From: Gemmatimonadetes bacterium T265
GTDB lineage: Bacteria; Gemmatimonadota; Gemmatimonadetes; Gemmatimonadales; Gemmatimonadaceae
Direction of reading: 5' to 3'
Assembly: GCA_019973575.1 (NCBI GenBank)
Contig: BPUI01000001.1
Location: 2,430,342-2,494,341, forward strand
Length of the DNA: 64,000 nt
Part shown: in pieces, positions 49,855 through 58,692 of the stretch
How positions within the stretch are numbered: position 1 is the first letter of the stretch
Layout: the number at the start of each line of letters is the position of its first letter
The notes under the pieces: generated by a model
What the model was told of the DNA's origin: nothing
Databases searched by the model: none
Seen by the model: only the letters and a program-made list of their open reading frames with translations
Translations under genes and position numbers: made by a program

Positions 49855-51114
49855 TCAGAACGTGAGGGCCAGGGACGCGACCGCGAACCCGTCCGCCTTG
49901 CGCGGGTCGGGATTGGTGTGGTCGGGGAACACCGCGTCCCGGTTGCGGAAGCCGCGCAGCTCGGTGCGGAAGAGCACGCGCGAGACCGGCTGCACGTCGA
50001 CACCGATCGAGGCGCCGTCGCCGCGGAACGCGGGGTTCGCGACCGCGACCGTCGCGCCGGCGCCGTCGGTGGTGGGGACCTGCACGTTGCGCGTGCCGGT
50101 CGACAGGATCACCTGGTCGCCGTCCGCGTAGCGTTCCACGCGTCCGACCACGGCGACGGCCGGCGCGACCTGCACGCGCGCGATGCCTAACAGTCCGTAC
50201 CACGACGAGGTCCCGCTCGCCCCGACCGGGCGCGCCTGCGTCCCGACGTCGGCCTGCCCCTCGAGCGTCAGCTTCCCGCTCGTCACCTTCGCCCCCACGC
50301 CGTTGAACGTGCGGAGCCGCGTCCCGGCCTCGTCGGTGAACAGGTTGTAGTAGCTCAGCGTCGCGTTCGCGTTGGGCGCGTAGTCGAGGCGCACGCCCGC
50401 GCCCTTGCCGGAGTTGTTCTCCGAAATGTTCTGCCACCCGTTCACGACGTCGAGCCGCGCCGTCAGCTTCGAGCTGACGGTGTAGATGGCCCGCACGCCC
50501 GCCGAGTAGTACGGCGAGTAGTCGGAGACGAGCGCGCGCGAGTAGGTGAGCTGGTCGCGCGAGATGAAGCCCTCCATCCCGACGTTCGAGAAGAAGATTC
50601 CGCCGTCGATCCAGAGATTCTTGCCCAACTTGTAGCCGGCGAACGCCTCCTGCAGGTACTGCTGCACGCTCGGCCCCGAGATCTGCCCGACGCGCGGCTC
50701 GCCGAGGTAGTTGCTCTGCACGCTCGTCCCGAACTGCAGCGCGAGGCGCCCGTGGTACTTGGGCGCGTCCAGCTTCGCCTCGGCGTAGGCGAGGTTGACG
50801 TTGAATTCGTTGTGGCGCGCGGGCTGCGTCGTGAACACGGCCCCGCCGGCGAACGAGCGATCGATCGTCGGCGGCCGGCCGAAGTCGTACGCGTAGTAGC
50901 CGTCGACGAACGCGCCGAACGTGATCTTGGGCGTCGTGTCGGGCGCGCCCGCGGCGGCCACGGTGTGCACCGGGCCCGAATCGGGCTTCGTGGAGGAATC
51001 GGCGCGCGCGGGGGTGGGCGGGCTGGTCGGCTGCTGCGCGCGGGCCGCGGGGGCGAAGAGGCAGGCGGCGGGCAGGCACAGGGCCGCCGCGGTCGTGCGG
51101 GAGGTTGGTCGCAT
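49855..51114 (-). CDS. Outer-membrane beta-barrel porin-like protein (BBP2 type)
   Basis: A 419-aa protein. The signal peptide ends at PAARAQ (about residue 27). A short Ser/Pro/Thr-rich linker precedes a barrel: ITFGAFVDGYYAYDFGRPPT, FNVNLAYAEAKLDAPKYHGR, LQFGTSVQSNYLGE, YSPYYSAGVRAIYTVSSKLT and a final strand FAVASLALTF ending in Phe. The opening with DGYYAYDFxRP and the late VGRVERYADGDQ match the BBP2 / putative OmpL-like porin family commonly found near Kdp genes. It starts 10 nt after kdpC and could increase outer-membrane permeability for potassium or another ion. The ligand is not known. Confidence 0.88.
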   Translation of the reverse strand: MRPTSRTTAAALCLPAACLFAPAARAQQPTSPPTPARADSSTKPDSGPVHTVAAAGAPDTTPKITFGAFVDGYYAYDFGRPPTIDRSFAGGAVFTTQPARHNEFNVNLAYAEAKLDAPKYHGRLALQFGTSVQSNYLGEPRVGQISGPSVQQYLQEAFAGYKLGKNLWIDGGIFFSNVGMEGFISRDQLTYSRALVSDYSPYYSAGVRAIYTVSSKLTARLDVVNGWQNISENNSGKGAGVRLDYAPNANATLSYYNLFTDEAGTRLRTFNGVGAKVTSGKLTLEGQADVGTQARPVGASGTSSWYGLLGIARVQVAPAVAVVGRVERYADGDQVILSTGTRNVQVPTTDGAGATVAVANPAFRGDGASIGVDVQPVSRVLFRTELRGFRNRDAVFPDHTNPDPRKADGFAVASLALTF

Positions 51115-51124
51115 GGAGACGGAA

Positions 51125-51721
51125 TCAGCGCGCCGGGGCGCGCGGCGGGAACGCCGAGTCGACGGCGATGTTGAGCAGCAGCACGTTCACGTGCGGCTCG
51201 CCGAGCAGGCCGAACTGGCGCCCTTCGGTGTGGGCGTCGAGCACGCGGCGCACGGCGTCGGGGTTCGCGCCGCGGGCCCGCGCGACGCGGGCGAGCTGCA
51301 GCCGCGCGTTGGCCGGCGAGATGTCGGGGTCGAGGCCGGACGCGGAGCTGGTCGCCATGTCCGCGGGCACGCGGCCGCGCACCGCGCCGTCCTGCGCGAC
51401 GGCCGAGTCGACGGCCTGCGCGACGAGCGTGTCGGCGAGCTTGCGGTCGGTCGGGCCCTTGTTGGTCCCCGACGACAGCGTGTCGTCGTAGCCGCCGCCG
51501 GCCGCGGAGGGGCGCGGGTGGAAGTACTCGGGGCGCGTGAAGGGCTGGCCGATCAGCGCCGACCCGACCACGCGGCCGTTGACGCTGACGAGCGAGCCGT
51601 TCGCCTGGCGCGGGAACAGCAGCTGCGCGAGGCCGGTGACGACGCCCGGGTAGACGAGGCCCGTGAGGACGCAGAGCAACAACGTCATCACGATCGCGGG
51701 GCGGAACTGGTTCTTGAGCAT
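51125..51721 (-). CDS. kdpC: Potassium-transporting ATPase subunit C
   Basis: A 198-aa subunit with one N-terminal membrane helix (FRPAIVMTLLLCVLTGLVYP). KdpC motifs follow: LFPRQANGSLVS, GSALIGQPFTRPEYFHPRPS, SSGTNKGPTDRKL, TSSASGLDPDISPANARLQL and LGEPHVNVLLLNIAVD. It stabilises KdpFABC and assists ATP binding in KdpB. Length is normal. It is separated from kdpB by about 80 nt that contain a REP-like hairpin, which could lower its expression relative to kdpA and kdpB. Confidence 0.95.
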   Translation of the reverse strand: MLKNQFRPAIVMTLLLCVLTGLVYPGVVTGLAQLLFPRQANGSLVSVNGRVVGSALIGQPFTRPEYFHPRPSAAGGGYDDTLSSGTNKGPTDRKLADTLVAQAVDSAVAQDGAVRGRVPADMATSSASGLDPDISPANARLQLARVARARGANPDAVRRVLDAHTEGRQFGLLGEPHVNVLLLNIAVDSAFPPRAPAR

Positions 51722-51751
51722 GGGGTTCAGGAAGCGCGTTGAGGTCAGGAT

Positions 51752-51778
51752 GTCGTCCCTCGCTCCGCTCGGGACGAC
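51752..51778. repeat. REP-like hairpin between kdpB and kdpC
   Basis: GTCGTCCC (51752-51759) and GGGACGAC (51771-51778) are perfect complements with an 11-nt GC-rich centre that can pair partly. The core GTCGTCCC-GAGCG-like sequence also occurs at 20740-20766, and a related unit occurs between glgC and glgA. It sits inside an otherwise tight operon. Confidence 0.6.
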
Positions 51779-51801
51779 AGGGGAGCGCGTCACGCGACGC
51801 C

Positions 51802-54015
51802 TCACACCAGCCGCAGCCCGACGAGCAGCAGGTCGATGAGCTTGATCCCGACGAACGGCACGATCAGCCCGCCCACGCCGTACACGAGCAGGTTGCGCCG
51901 CAGGATCGCCCCCGCCGGCGCGGGCCGGTACGCCACGCCCCGCAGCGCGAGCGGGATCAGCGCGACGATGATCAGCGCGTTGAAGATGATGCTCGCCAGG
52001 ATCGCGCTCTCCGGCGAGTGCAGCCGCATCAGGTTGAGCGGGCCTAACGCGTTCCGCGCGCCGTACACCGCGACGAAGATCGCCGGCAGGATCGCGAAGT
52101 ACTTGGCCACGTCGTTCGCGATCGAGAACGTGGTCAGCGACCCGCGCGTCATCAGCAGCTGCTTCCCGATCTCGACCACCTCGATCAGCTTGGTCGGGTT
52201 GGAGTCGAGGTCGACCATGTTCCCGGCCTCCTTGGCCGCCTGCGTGCCGCTGTTCATCGCCACGCCGACGTCGGCCTGCGCGAGCGCGGGCGCGTCGTTC
52301 GTCCCGTCGCCGGTCATCGCGACCAGCTTGCCGCCCTGCTGCTCGCGCCGGATGAGCGCCATCTTGTCCTCCGGCTTCGCCTCGGCCAGGAAGTCGTCCA
52401 CGCCGGCCTCGCGCGCGATCGCCGCGGCGGTGAGCGGGTTGTCGCCGGTGATCATCACCGTGCGGATCCCCATCGCGCGCAGCCGGTCGAAGCGCTCGCG
52501 CATGCCGCCCTTGACGATGTCCTTGAGGTAGATCACGCCTAACGCGCGCCCGCGCCCGCCGTCGACCTCGGCCACCACGAGCGGCGTGCCGCCCTCGCGC
52601 GCCACGCGCTCCACGGTGGCCGCCATCTCGGGCGGCGCGGCCGTGCCGTGCTCGGCGAGCCAGCGCGCCACCGAGTCGCCCGCGCCCTTGCGCACCTCGA
52701 GCCGGCGCGGGCCCGCGCCCACGTTCACCCCGCTCATGCGCGTCTGCGCGGTGAACGGGACGAACTCCGTCTCCCCCTCGCCGACGCCGTCCGCGCCCAC
52801 GTCGCGGCCGCGGAGCCCGTACTGCTCCTTGGCCAGCACGACGATGCTGCGCCCCTCGGGCGTCTCGTCCGCGAGCGACGAGAGCTGCGCGCGGTCGGCG
52901 AGGTACGCGTCGTCCACGCCCGGCATCGCGTAGAACGCCGCCGCCTGGCGGTTGCCTAACGTGATCGTCCCGGTCTTGTCGAGCAGCAGCGTGTTCACGT
53001 CGCCGGCCGCCTCGACCGCGCGGCCGCTCGTCGCGATCACGTTCTGCTGGATCATGCGGTCCATCCCCGCGATCCCGATGGCCGACAGCAGGCCGCCGAT
53101 CGTCGTCGGGATAAGGCAGACGAGCAGCGCGATCAGCACCGGCACGCTCACCGGCGCGCCCGCGTAGACCGCGAACGGCGCGAGCGTCGCCACCGCGAGC
53201 ACGAAGATGATCGTCAGCCCCGAGAGCAGGATCGTCAGCGCGATCTCGTTCGGCGTCTTCTGCCGGCTCGCGCCCTCGACGAGCGCGATCATGCGGTCGA
53301 TGAACGTCGCGCCCGGGTTGGCCGCGATGCGCACGACGAGCCAGTCGGAGAGCACCTTCGTCCCGCCCGTGACCGCCGAGCGGTCGCCGCCGCTCTCGCG
53401 CACCACCGGCGCGCTCTCGCCCGTGATCGCACTCTCGTCGACCGACGCGACGCCCTCGACCACCTCGCCGTCGCTCGGGATCACGTCGCCCGGCAGCAGG
53501 GCCACGAGGTCGCCCTTGCGGAGCGTCTCGGCCCCGACGAGGGTCGTGTGCGCGCGGTCGTAGGGCCCGTTGGCGGCCGCGCCGACGAGCTTGCGCGCCT
53601 GCGTCTGGGTGCGGCTCTTCCTGAGCGTGTCCGCCTGCGCCTTGCCGCGCCCCTCCGCCATCGCCTCGGCGAAGTTCGCGAAGAGCACGGTGAACCACAG
53701 CCACACGGTCAGCTGCAGCAGAAAGCCCGTGCCCGGCCGCCCGCCAACCAGGTCGCGGACGAGGGCGACGGTCGTGTAGGCGGAGCCGATGAGCACGACG
53801 AACATTACCGGGTTCCGCACCATGTGCCGCGGGTCGAGCTTTCGGACCGCGTCGCCTAATGCGCGGCGCACGATCGGCCCGTCGAAGAGCGGGCGCGGCC
53901 CGCCCTCGGGCTGGCGCGCCCGCCCGGGCGCCGGCCCGGAGCGCGGCGCGGGCGGCGGTGCGTTCGCGGGCGTCGCGGGGCGCGGGGGGGCGGGCGGGAG
54001 CTGGGTGGTGGGCAT
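51802..54015 (-). CDS. kdpB: Potassium-transporting ATPase subunit B (P-type ATPase)
   Basis: A 737-aa catalytic subunit that hydrolyses ATP to drive potassium uptake. The phosphorylation motif is [14 protein letters not shown] with the Asp at about residue 346. The actuator motif is [11 protein letters not shown], the nucleotide-binding domain includes [11 protein letters not shown] and [11 protein letters not shown], and the hinge is [20 protein letters not shown] followed by [19 protein letters not shown]. The membrane region has [20 protein letters not shown]. It carries an unusual Pro/Ala/Arg-rich N-terminal extension of about 40 residues before the family start near [15 protein letters not shown]. 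It follows kdpA by 20 nt. Confidence 0.96.
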   Translation of the reverse strand: MPTTQLPPAPPRPATPANAPPPAPRSGPAPGRARQPEGGPRPLFDGPIVRRALGDAVRKLDPRHMVRNPVMFVVLIGSAYTTVALVRDLVGGRPGTGFLLQLTVWLWFTVLFANFAEAMAEGRGKAQADTLRKSRTQTQARKLVGAAANGPYDRAHTTLVGAETLRKGDLVALLPGDVIPSDGEVVEGVASVDESAITGESAPVVRESGGDRSAVTGGTKVLSDWLVVRIAANPGATFIDRMIALVEGASRQKTPNEIALTILLSGLTIIFVLAVATLAPFAVYAGAPVSVPVLIALLVCLIPTTIGGLLSAIGIAGMDRMIQQNVIATSGRAVEAAGDVNTLLLDKTGTITLGNRQAAAFYAMPGVDDAYLADRAQLSSLADETPEGRSIVVLAKEQYGLRGRDVGADGVGEGETEFVPFTAQTRMSGVNVGAGPRRLEVRKGAGDSVARWLAEHGTAAPPEMAATVERVAREGGTPLVVAEVDGGRGRALGVIYLKDIVKGGMRERFDRLRAMGIRTVMITGDNPLTAAAIAREAGVDDFLAEAKPEDKMALIRREQQGGKLVAMTGDGTNDAPALAQADVGVAMNSGTQAAKEAGNMVDLDSNPTKLIEVVEIGKQLLMTRGSLTTFSIANDVAKYFAILPAIFVAVYGARNALGPLNLMRLHSPESAILASIIFNALIIVALIPLALRGVAYRPAPAGAILRRNLLVYGVGGLIVPFVGIKLIDLLLVGLRLV

Positions 54016-54035
54016 GGGTCGCGTATCGGTTCCGG

Positions 54036-55760
54036 TCAGAACAGCGTGCCCGCGCCCATCAGGAACTGCTCGACCACCGGGCCGAGCGCGAGGGCGGGGA
54101 AGAAAGTCAGCGCGCCCACGATGAGCACCACGCCCACGAGCAGCGTCGCGAACAGCGGCGTGGTCACGGGGAACGTGCCCGCGCTCTCCGGCGCGACCTT
54201 ACGCTCGGCGAGGAAGCCCGCGAGCGCGAGCATCGGGACGATCAGCGCGAAGCGGCCGACCAGCGTCGCCGCGCCTAACATCGTGTTGTAGTAGTACGTC
54301 GACCCGGTAAGCCCGGCGAACGCGGAGCCGTTGTTCCCCACCGTCGACGAGAACGCGTAGAGGATCTCCGAGAGCCCGTGCGGCCCGGCGTTGTTGAGCC
54401 CCGCGAGCCCGGGTTTGACCGAGACCGAAACGGCCGAGAAGACCAGCATCGCGCCGCCCGAGATGAGGATGTAGAGCATCGCCATCTGGACCTCGCGCGC
54501 CTGAATCTTCTTGCCCAGGTACTCGGGCGTGCGCCCGACCATCAGCCCGGCGATGAACACGGTCAACACCACGAAGATCAGCATCCCGTAGAGCCCCGCG
54601 CCCACCCCGCCGAACACCACCTCGCCCAGCTGGATGTTGAGCATCGGGACGAGGCCGCCGAGCGGCGTGAAGCTGTCGTGCATCGCGTTCACCGCGCCGC
54701 ACGACGCGTCGGTGGTGATCGTCGCGAACAGGGCCGAGTTGGCGACGCCGAAGCGCACCTCCTTGCCCTCCATGTTCCCGCCCGGGTTGGTCGCGCTCGC
54801 CACCACGTCGACGCCGCGCGCCGCGTGGATCGGGTTGCCGCGCGCCTCCGCCCAGTACGCCGTCGTCACGCCCGCGAAGAAGAGCGCGAACATCGCGCCC
54901 CACACCGCCCAGCCGTGCCGCTGCCGCCCGACCATCCGCCCCAGCAGCCACGTGAGCGCCGACGGAACGGCGAAGATGAGCACCATCTGCCACCAATTTG
55001 TCCACGCCGTCGGGTTCTCGAACGGGTGCGCCGAGTTGGCATTGAAGAAGCCGCCGCCGTTGGTCCCGAACTGCTTGATCAGCTCCTGGCTCGCGACCGG
55101 ACCCATCGCGAGCACCTGCCGCCCGCCTTCGAGCGTCGTGAGCGTGACGTACGGCCTGAAGTTCTGGATCACGCCCTGCTGCACGAACAGCAGCGCGAGC
55201 ACGACGCACACGGGCAGCAGCACGTACAGCGTGCCGCGCACGAGGTCCGCCCAGAAGTTGCCGATGCGCCCGCGCGCCTCCTCGCCACGCCGCGCGATCC
55301 CGCGCACGAGCCCGACCGCCACCGCCATCCCCACCGCCGCCGAGGCGTAGTTGTGGAAGGCGAGCTGCGTCATCTGCGAGAAGTACGACATCGTCGTCTC
55401 CCCGGAGTAGCTCTGCCAGTTGGTGTTGGTCGTGAAGCTCGCCGCCGTCTCGAACGCCTGCCGGTCAGGCACGGCGCTCAGGTGCTGCGGGTTGAAGGGG
55501 AGCAGGTGTTGGAGGCGCAGCACGAGGTACGTCAGCAGCATCGACGCGGCGCTGAAGAACAGCATCGCCGCGGCGTACCGCGTCCAGTGTTGGTCCTCTT
55601 CCGGGTCAATGCCCGCGGCCGCGTAGAGCGCGCGCTCCACCGGCCGGAGCCAGCGCACGCGCCCCTCGTAGACGGCCACGAGGTAGGCGCCGAGCGGGCG
55701 CGCGACGAGGAACGTCGCGGCGCAGAAGATCAGGATCTGCATCCAACCGTTGACGGTCAT
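54036..55760 (-). CDS. kdpA: Potassium-transporting ATPase subunit A (potassium channel-like subunit)
   Basis: A 574-aa membrane subunit that selects and conducts potassium. The four selectivity-filter repeats are visible: [35 protein letters not shown], a repeat near [20 protein letters not shown], and [15 protein letters not shown]. About ten hydrophobic segments are present, and [20 protein letters not shown] is a conserved loop. Length and motifs are normal for KdpA. It is preceded by kdpF with a 12-nt gap and followed by kdpB. Expected to be induced under potassium limitation by the linked KdpDE system. Confidence 0.96.
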   Translation of the reverse strand: MTVNGWMQILIFCAATFLVARPLGAYLVAVYEGRVRWLRPVERALYAAAGIDPEEDQHWTRYAAAMLFFSAASMLLTYLVLRLQHLLPFNPQHLSAVPDRQAFETAASFTTNTNWQSYSGETTMSYFSQMTQLAFHNYASAAVGMAVAVGLVRGIARRGEEARGRIGNFWADLVRGTLYVLLPVCVVLALLFVQQGVIQNFRPYVTLTTLEGGRQVLAMGPVASQELIKQFGTNGGGFFNANSAHPFENPTAWTNWWQMVLIFAVPSALTWLLGRMVGRQRHGWAVWGAMFALFFAGVTTAYWAEARGNPIHAARGVDVVASATNPGGNMEGKEVRFGVANSALFATITTDASCGAVNAMHDSFTPLGGLVPMLNIQLGEVVFGGVGAGLYGMLIFVVLTVFIAGLMVGRTPEYLGKKIQAREVQMAMLYILISGGAMLVFSAVSVSVKPGLAGLNNAGPHGLSEILYAFSSTVGNNGSAFAGLTGSTYYYNTMLGAATLVGRFALIVPMLALAGFLAERKVAPESAGTFPVTTPLFATLLVGVVLIVGALTFFPALALGPVVEQFLMGAGTLF

Positions 55761-55772
55761 CGCGTCGGGTCC

Positions 55773-55862
55773 TCAGAACTGTTCGGGGCGGAGCAGCGTG
55801 TACGACAGGTACACGAGCAGCGCGAGCGCGATGAGCGCGGCGACCACGCTCTCAGCGTTCAT
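55773..55862 (-). CDS. kdpF: Potassium-transporting ATPase subunit F
   Basis: A 29-aa single-helix peptide: ESVVAALIALALLVYLSYTL then LRPEQF. The ending YTLLRPEQF is typical of KdpF, which stabilises the complex in the membrane. It overlaps the end of the 38-aa gene by 11 nt and precedes kdpA by 12 nt. Too short for routine ORF calling but well supported by sequence and position. Confidence 0.93.
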   Translation of the reverse strand: MNAESVVAALIALALLVYLSYTLLRPEQF

Positions 55863-55968
55863 CGCCGTGCTCCTCTTGGGTCGCGCCGAGGCGCGCACAG
55901 CCGGACACGTAGGCCAGCATGAGGGCGAAGAAGCCGACCGAGCCGGCCACGTAGAGCACGTCGAGCAT
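55852..55968 (-). CDS. 38-aa membrane peptide at the head of the kdp operon
   Basis: Reads MLDVLYVAGSVGFFALMLAY followed by VSGCARLGATQEEHGDER. It has one hydrophobic helix, then a Cys and a charged tail. The stop overlaps the kdpF start by 11 nt, in another frame, so the two are translationally coupled. Peptides of this kind are often seen just before kdpF in Kdp operons of diverse soil bacteria but have no assigned function. It might be an extra structural subunit or a small regulator. The first gene after a 118-nt gap that should hold the kdp promoter. Confidence 0.78.
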   Translation of the reverse strand: MLDVLYVAGSVGFFALMLAYVSGCARLGATQEEHGDER

Positions 55969-56086
55969 CGCACCAGGACGGAGGACGCGCGGCGGGCGGT
56001 CGTGCGGGATGCACGGGCGCTGTTCGCCGCGACGGTACGCTACGCCTGGGCTCGTAAAGGCCGCGTGTACGCCGGATCGACGCGCC

Positions 56087-57700
56087 TTAAGATTCCGTAA
56101 ACACGCCCTCCGCGGCCGGAACGCTCAGCGTGAACACGCTGCCGCCGCCCTCCCGCGCCGCGTACGCGAGCGCTCCGCCCTGCGCCTCGGCGAGCTGCCG
56201 CGCGATCGCCAGACCGAGCCCCGCGCCGTGCACGTCCGCGCGCGCCCCCGGCGCCCGGTAGAACGGTTCGAAGATCCGCTCGCGCTCCGCCGCCGGCACG
56301 CCCGGGCCGCGGTCGCGCACCGCGATGCGCAGCCACGCCCGCCCGTCCGCGTCGCGCGCCTCGTCCACGGCGAGCTCGACGCGCGTGCCCGGCGGCGCGT
56401 ACTTGTGCGCGTTCTCGACGAGGTTGACGACCACGCGCGCGCTCGCCGCCAGGTCGAAGCGCCCGAGCATCAGCGGCGCCCCGGGCGGGAGCGTGACGTC
56501 GAGCGCGCGCCCGGCGAGCGCGCCGGTGACGCGCTGCTGCACGACGTCGAGCAGGTCGTCCGCCGCGTTGATCTCCACGGCGAGCGGCATCGCGCCGCCG
56601 GCGAGGCGCGAGAAGTCGAGCAGGTCGCCGACGAGGCGCGCGAGGCGGTCGGCCTCCTGCTGGATGGTCGCGGCGCGCTCGGCGGCGTCGGCGTCCGGCG
56701 CGGTAGCGCCTAACGTGTGCGCGAGCGCCTTGATCGTCGTGAGCGGCGTGCGCAGGTCGTGCGACACGGCCGCCATCAGCGCGTCTTTGAGCCGCCCGGC
56801 CTCGGCGAGCACCGCGGCGCGCTCGTCCGCGCCGGCGAGGCGCACCCGGTCGGCCGCGAGGGCGGCGTAGTACGCGAGCGCGTCGAGGTAGCGCCACCCC
56901 GCCTCGGGGAGCACGAGGCCGTCCGCGCGCTCGAGCCGCAGCACCGCGACGACGCGCGCCCCGGCCGCCTCGCCGACGGCGAGCGGGACGACGAGCGCGC
57001 GCAGTTCCGCCGGGTCCAGCCCGCCGAGCGCGGCGCGCACCGACCCGGTCGCGGCGTTGAACGCGACCGCCGCCGACGCGTCGCTCACCGGCAACAGGGC
57101 ACGCGCAACGTGCACCGTGCCGTCCTGCCGCTCGGCGACGACCGCCCGTGATTCGGCCGCGAGGACGACGGTCGTCGGGAGCGCGACGCCGGCGTCGGGC
57201 GCGAGCGCTGCCTCCGGCCACGCGGTGCAGCCGTCGAGCCCGAGCGTCGAGCGTACCGCGTCGGCGACGCCGGCGAGCGCGGCCTCGGCACGCCCCGCGG
57301 TGAGGGCGCGCGCGCCGAGTGCGGCGAGGCGGTCGACCTCCGCGGCGCGCGCCCGGGCGGCCTCCGCCTCGCGGCGCGCGCGGTCGAGCAGCTGCGCGGC
57401 GACGACGCTCGTCACGAGGAACGCAACCAGGACGAGCCAGTCCAGCGGGTCGGTGACGCTGAGCGCGCCGAACGGCGGCAGGAAGAACCAGTCGAACAGC
57501 AGGAACGCGGCGCCCGCGACGCCGAGCCCGAGCGCGCGCCCGCCACTCGCGCTCGCGCCGAGGACGACGAGGAGGAAGACCAGCGTGACGTGCGCCTTGT
57601 CGAGCCGCGCACGCACGGGCAGCATCGCCGCGGCCGTGCCCGCGGTCGCGCCGAGCCAGAGCGCCGCGCGTGCCACCCGCGTGAGACGTCGCGCGCTCAC
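56087..57700 (-). CDS. kdpD: KdpD C-terminal sensor half: DUF4118 membrane domain, GAF-like region and histidine kinase
   Basis: A 537-aa sensor kinase starting at GTG, 10 nt after kdpE. It opens with four membrane helices of the KdpD DUF4118 domain (LVFLLVVLGASASGGRALGL, AAFLLFDWFFLPPFGALSVT, DPLDWLVLVAFLVTSVVAAQ). A GAF-like region follows (about 170-300). HisKA has AAVSHDLRTPLTTIKALAHT with His314; the ATPase domain has NLVENAHKYAPPG, VRDRGPGVP, RIFEPFYRAPG and GAGLGLAIARQLAEAQGG. All catalytic boxes are intact. The KdpD N-terminal P-loop and USP domains that normally precede the helices are missing here and occur as a separate gene at 46571-47800. It should phosphorylate KdpE. Confidence 0.93.
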   Translation of the reverse strand: MSARRLTRVARAALWLGATAGTAAAMLPVRARLDKAHVTLVFLLVVLGASASGGRALGLGVAGAAFLLFDWFFLPPFGALSVTDPLDWLVLVAFLVTSVVAAQLLDRARREAEAARARAAEVDRLAALGARALTAGRAEAALAGVADAVRSTLGLDGCTAWPEAALAPDAGVALPTTVVLAAESRAVVAERQDGTVHVARALLPVSDASAAVAFNAATGSVRAALGGLDPAELRALVVPLAVGEAAGARVVAVLRLERADGLVLPEAGWRYLDALAYYAALAADRVRLAGADERAAVLAEAGRLKDALMAAVSHDLRTPLTTIKALAHTLGATAPDADAAERAATIQQEADRLARLVGDLLDFSRLAGGAMPLAVEINAADDLLDVVQQRVTGALAGRALDVTLPPGAPLMLGRFDLAASARVVVNLVENAHKYAPPGTRVELAVDEARDADGRAWLRIAVRDRGPGVPAAERERIFEPFYRAPGARADVHGAGLGLAIARQLAEAQGGALAYAAREGGGSVFTLSVPAAEGVFTES

Positions 57701-57710
57701 CGAACGCCCA

Positions 57711-58475
57711 TCAGGGGACGAACCGGTAGCCGACCCCCGACTCGGTGCGCAGGTGTTGGGGCCGTACAGGGTCCGCCTCGAGCTTCCGGCGCAGGTGGGC
57801 GACGTGCACGCGCAGGTACGCCTGCGCGTCGCCATAGGCGCGCCCCGGCCACACCGCCGCGAAGAGCTGCCGGTGCGTGAGCGGCCGGTCGGCGTGCGTG
57901 ACGAGCGTCGTCAGCAGCGCCCACTCGATCGGCGTCAGGTGCACGGCCTCGCCCGCGCGCTCGACGACGCGCCGCTCGAAGTCGATGACGAGCGCGCCGG
58001 CCGCGATGCGGGTGGACGGCGCGTCCCCGGCCGCGGCGCGGGCCGCGCGCCGCAGCAGCGCCCGCACCCGCGCCTGGAGCTCGATGACCGAGAACGGCTT
58101 CGTGAGGTAGTCGTCCGCGCCGGCGTCGAGGAGTTCGGCCTTCTCGGTGTCGGCGTGGCGTGCGGAGAGGACGAGCACGGGCACGAGCGACCACGCGCGC
58201 AACTCGCGCAGAACGTCGCGCCCGTCCAGGTCGGGGAGCCCGAGGTCGAGCACGACGAGCGCGGGCCGCTCCGCGGCCGCCTGCGCGAGCGCGGCGTCGC
58301 CCGTCGCGGCCTCCGCGACCCGCGTCGCGATCGGCGGGTCGCCCTCGGTGAGCGCGTGCCGAACGGCACGCCGGATCGGCGCCTCGTCGTCGGCGACGAG
58401 GACCGTGAGCGGCGGGCCGTTCGCCCGCGCGGCGCTCGCGGGCGTGCCCGCGGGAGCGTGCGCCGGGTCGGTCAG
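57711..58475 (-). CDS. kdpE: KdpE-type response regulator with an apparent CTG start
   Basis: A 254-aa OmpR-family regulator. Receiver motifs: TVLVADDEAPIRRAVRHALT, the phospho-acceptor Asp77 in VVLDLGLPDLDGRDVL, VLVLSARHADTEKAELLDAG and ADDYLTKPF. The winged-helix domain has HLTPIEWALLTTLVTHADRP, LTHRQLFAAVWP and HVAHLRRKLEADPVRPQHLR followed by TESGVGYRF, typical of KdpE. No ATG, GTG or TTG exists in frame before the receiver core. The only near-canonical codon is CTG at 58475, which forms a CTGA overlap with the preceding stop, exactly like the ATGA and GTGA overlaps elsewhere in this window. This adds about 24 residues to the usual N-terminus. Frame and family are certain; the start is inferred. 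Confidence 0.9.
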   Translation of the reverse strand: MTDPAHAPAGTPASAARANGPPLTVLVADDEAPIRRAVRHALTEGDPPIATRVAEAATGDAALAQAAAERPALVVLDLGLPDLDGRDVLRELRAWSLVPVLVLSARHADTEKAELLDAGADDYLTKPFSVIELQARVRALLRRAARAAAGDAPSTRIAAGALVIDFERRVVERAGEAVHLTPIEWALLTTLVTHADRPLTHRQLFAAVWPGRAYGDAQAYLRVHVAHLRRKLEADPVRPQHLRTESGVGYRFVP

Positions 58476-58678
58476 CTGTTGCCGAGCGACGGGTTCTTGT
58501 TGCGGCCGCCGATCGCGTCTTCGTCGGGCTCGCCGTCGCTCACGCGCAGCGGCACCTCGGTCGAATCGGGCGAGGTCATCCCCTTGCTCATCCCGCCGTG
58601 CTTGTCGGCGAGCTCCTTGAGGCGCTCGGCGTTCGGACCGGTCAGGTCGTGGTGCTTGTCGTCGGGCTGGTCGGCCAT
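58472..58678 (-). CDS. Small hydrophilic protein upstream of kdpE
   Basis: A 68-aa charged protein (ADQPDDKHHDLTGPNAERLK, then ELADKHGGMSKG, and DSTEVPLRVSDGEPDEDAIG) without membrane or signal sequences; probably disordered. The stop overlaps the kdpE start (CTGA). A GAGG lies inside a 12-bp palindrome just upstream. No family recognised. It may be the first gene of the kdpE-sensor operon. Function unknown. Confidence 0.7.
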   Translation of the reverse strand: MADQPDDKHHDLTGPNAERLKELADKHGGMSKGMTSPDSTEVPLRVSDGEPDEDAIGGRNKNPSLGNS

Positions 58679-58680
58679 TG

Positions 58681-58692
58681 GAGGACGTCCTC
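58681..58692. promoter_or_regulatory. 12-bp perfect palindrome just upstream of the small gene before kdpE
   Basis: GAGGACGTCCTC is self-complementary and lies 3-14 nt upstream of the ATG at 58678. It overlaps the only purine-rich ribosome-binding candidate, so it could be an operator or a structure that hides the binding site. Confidence 0.4.

Noticed and set aside
53859-55922. Plus-strand frames over kdpB and kdpA
   Set aside because: They lie antisense to subunits identified by catalytic and selectivity-filter motifs and have no protein-like features.
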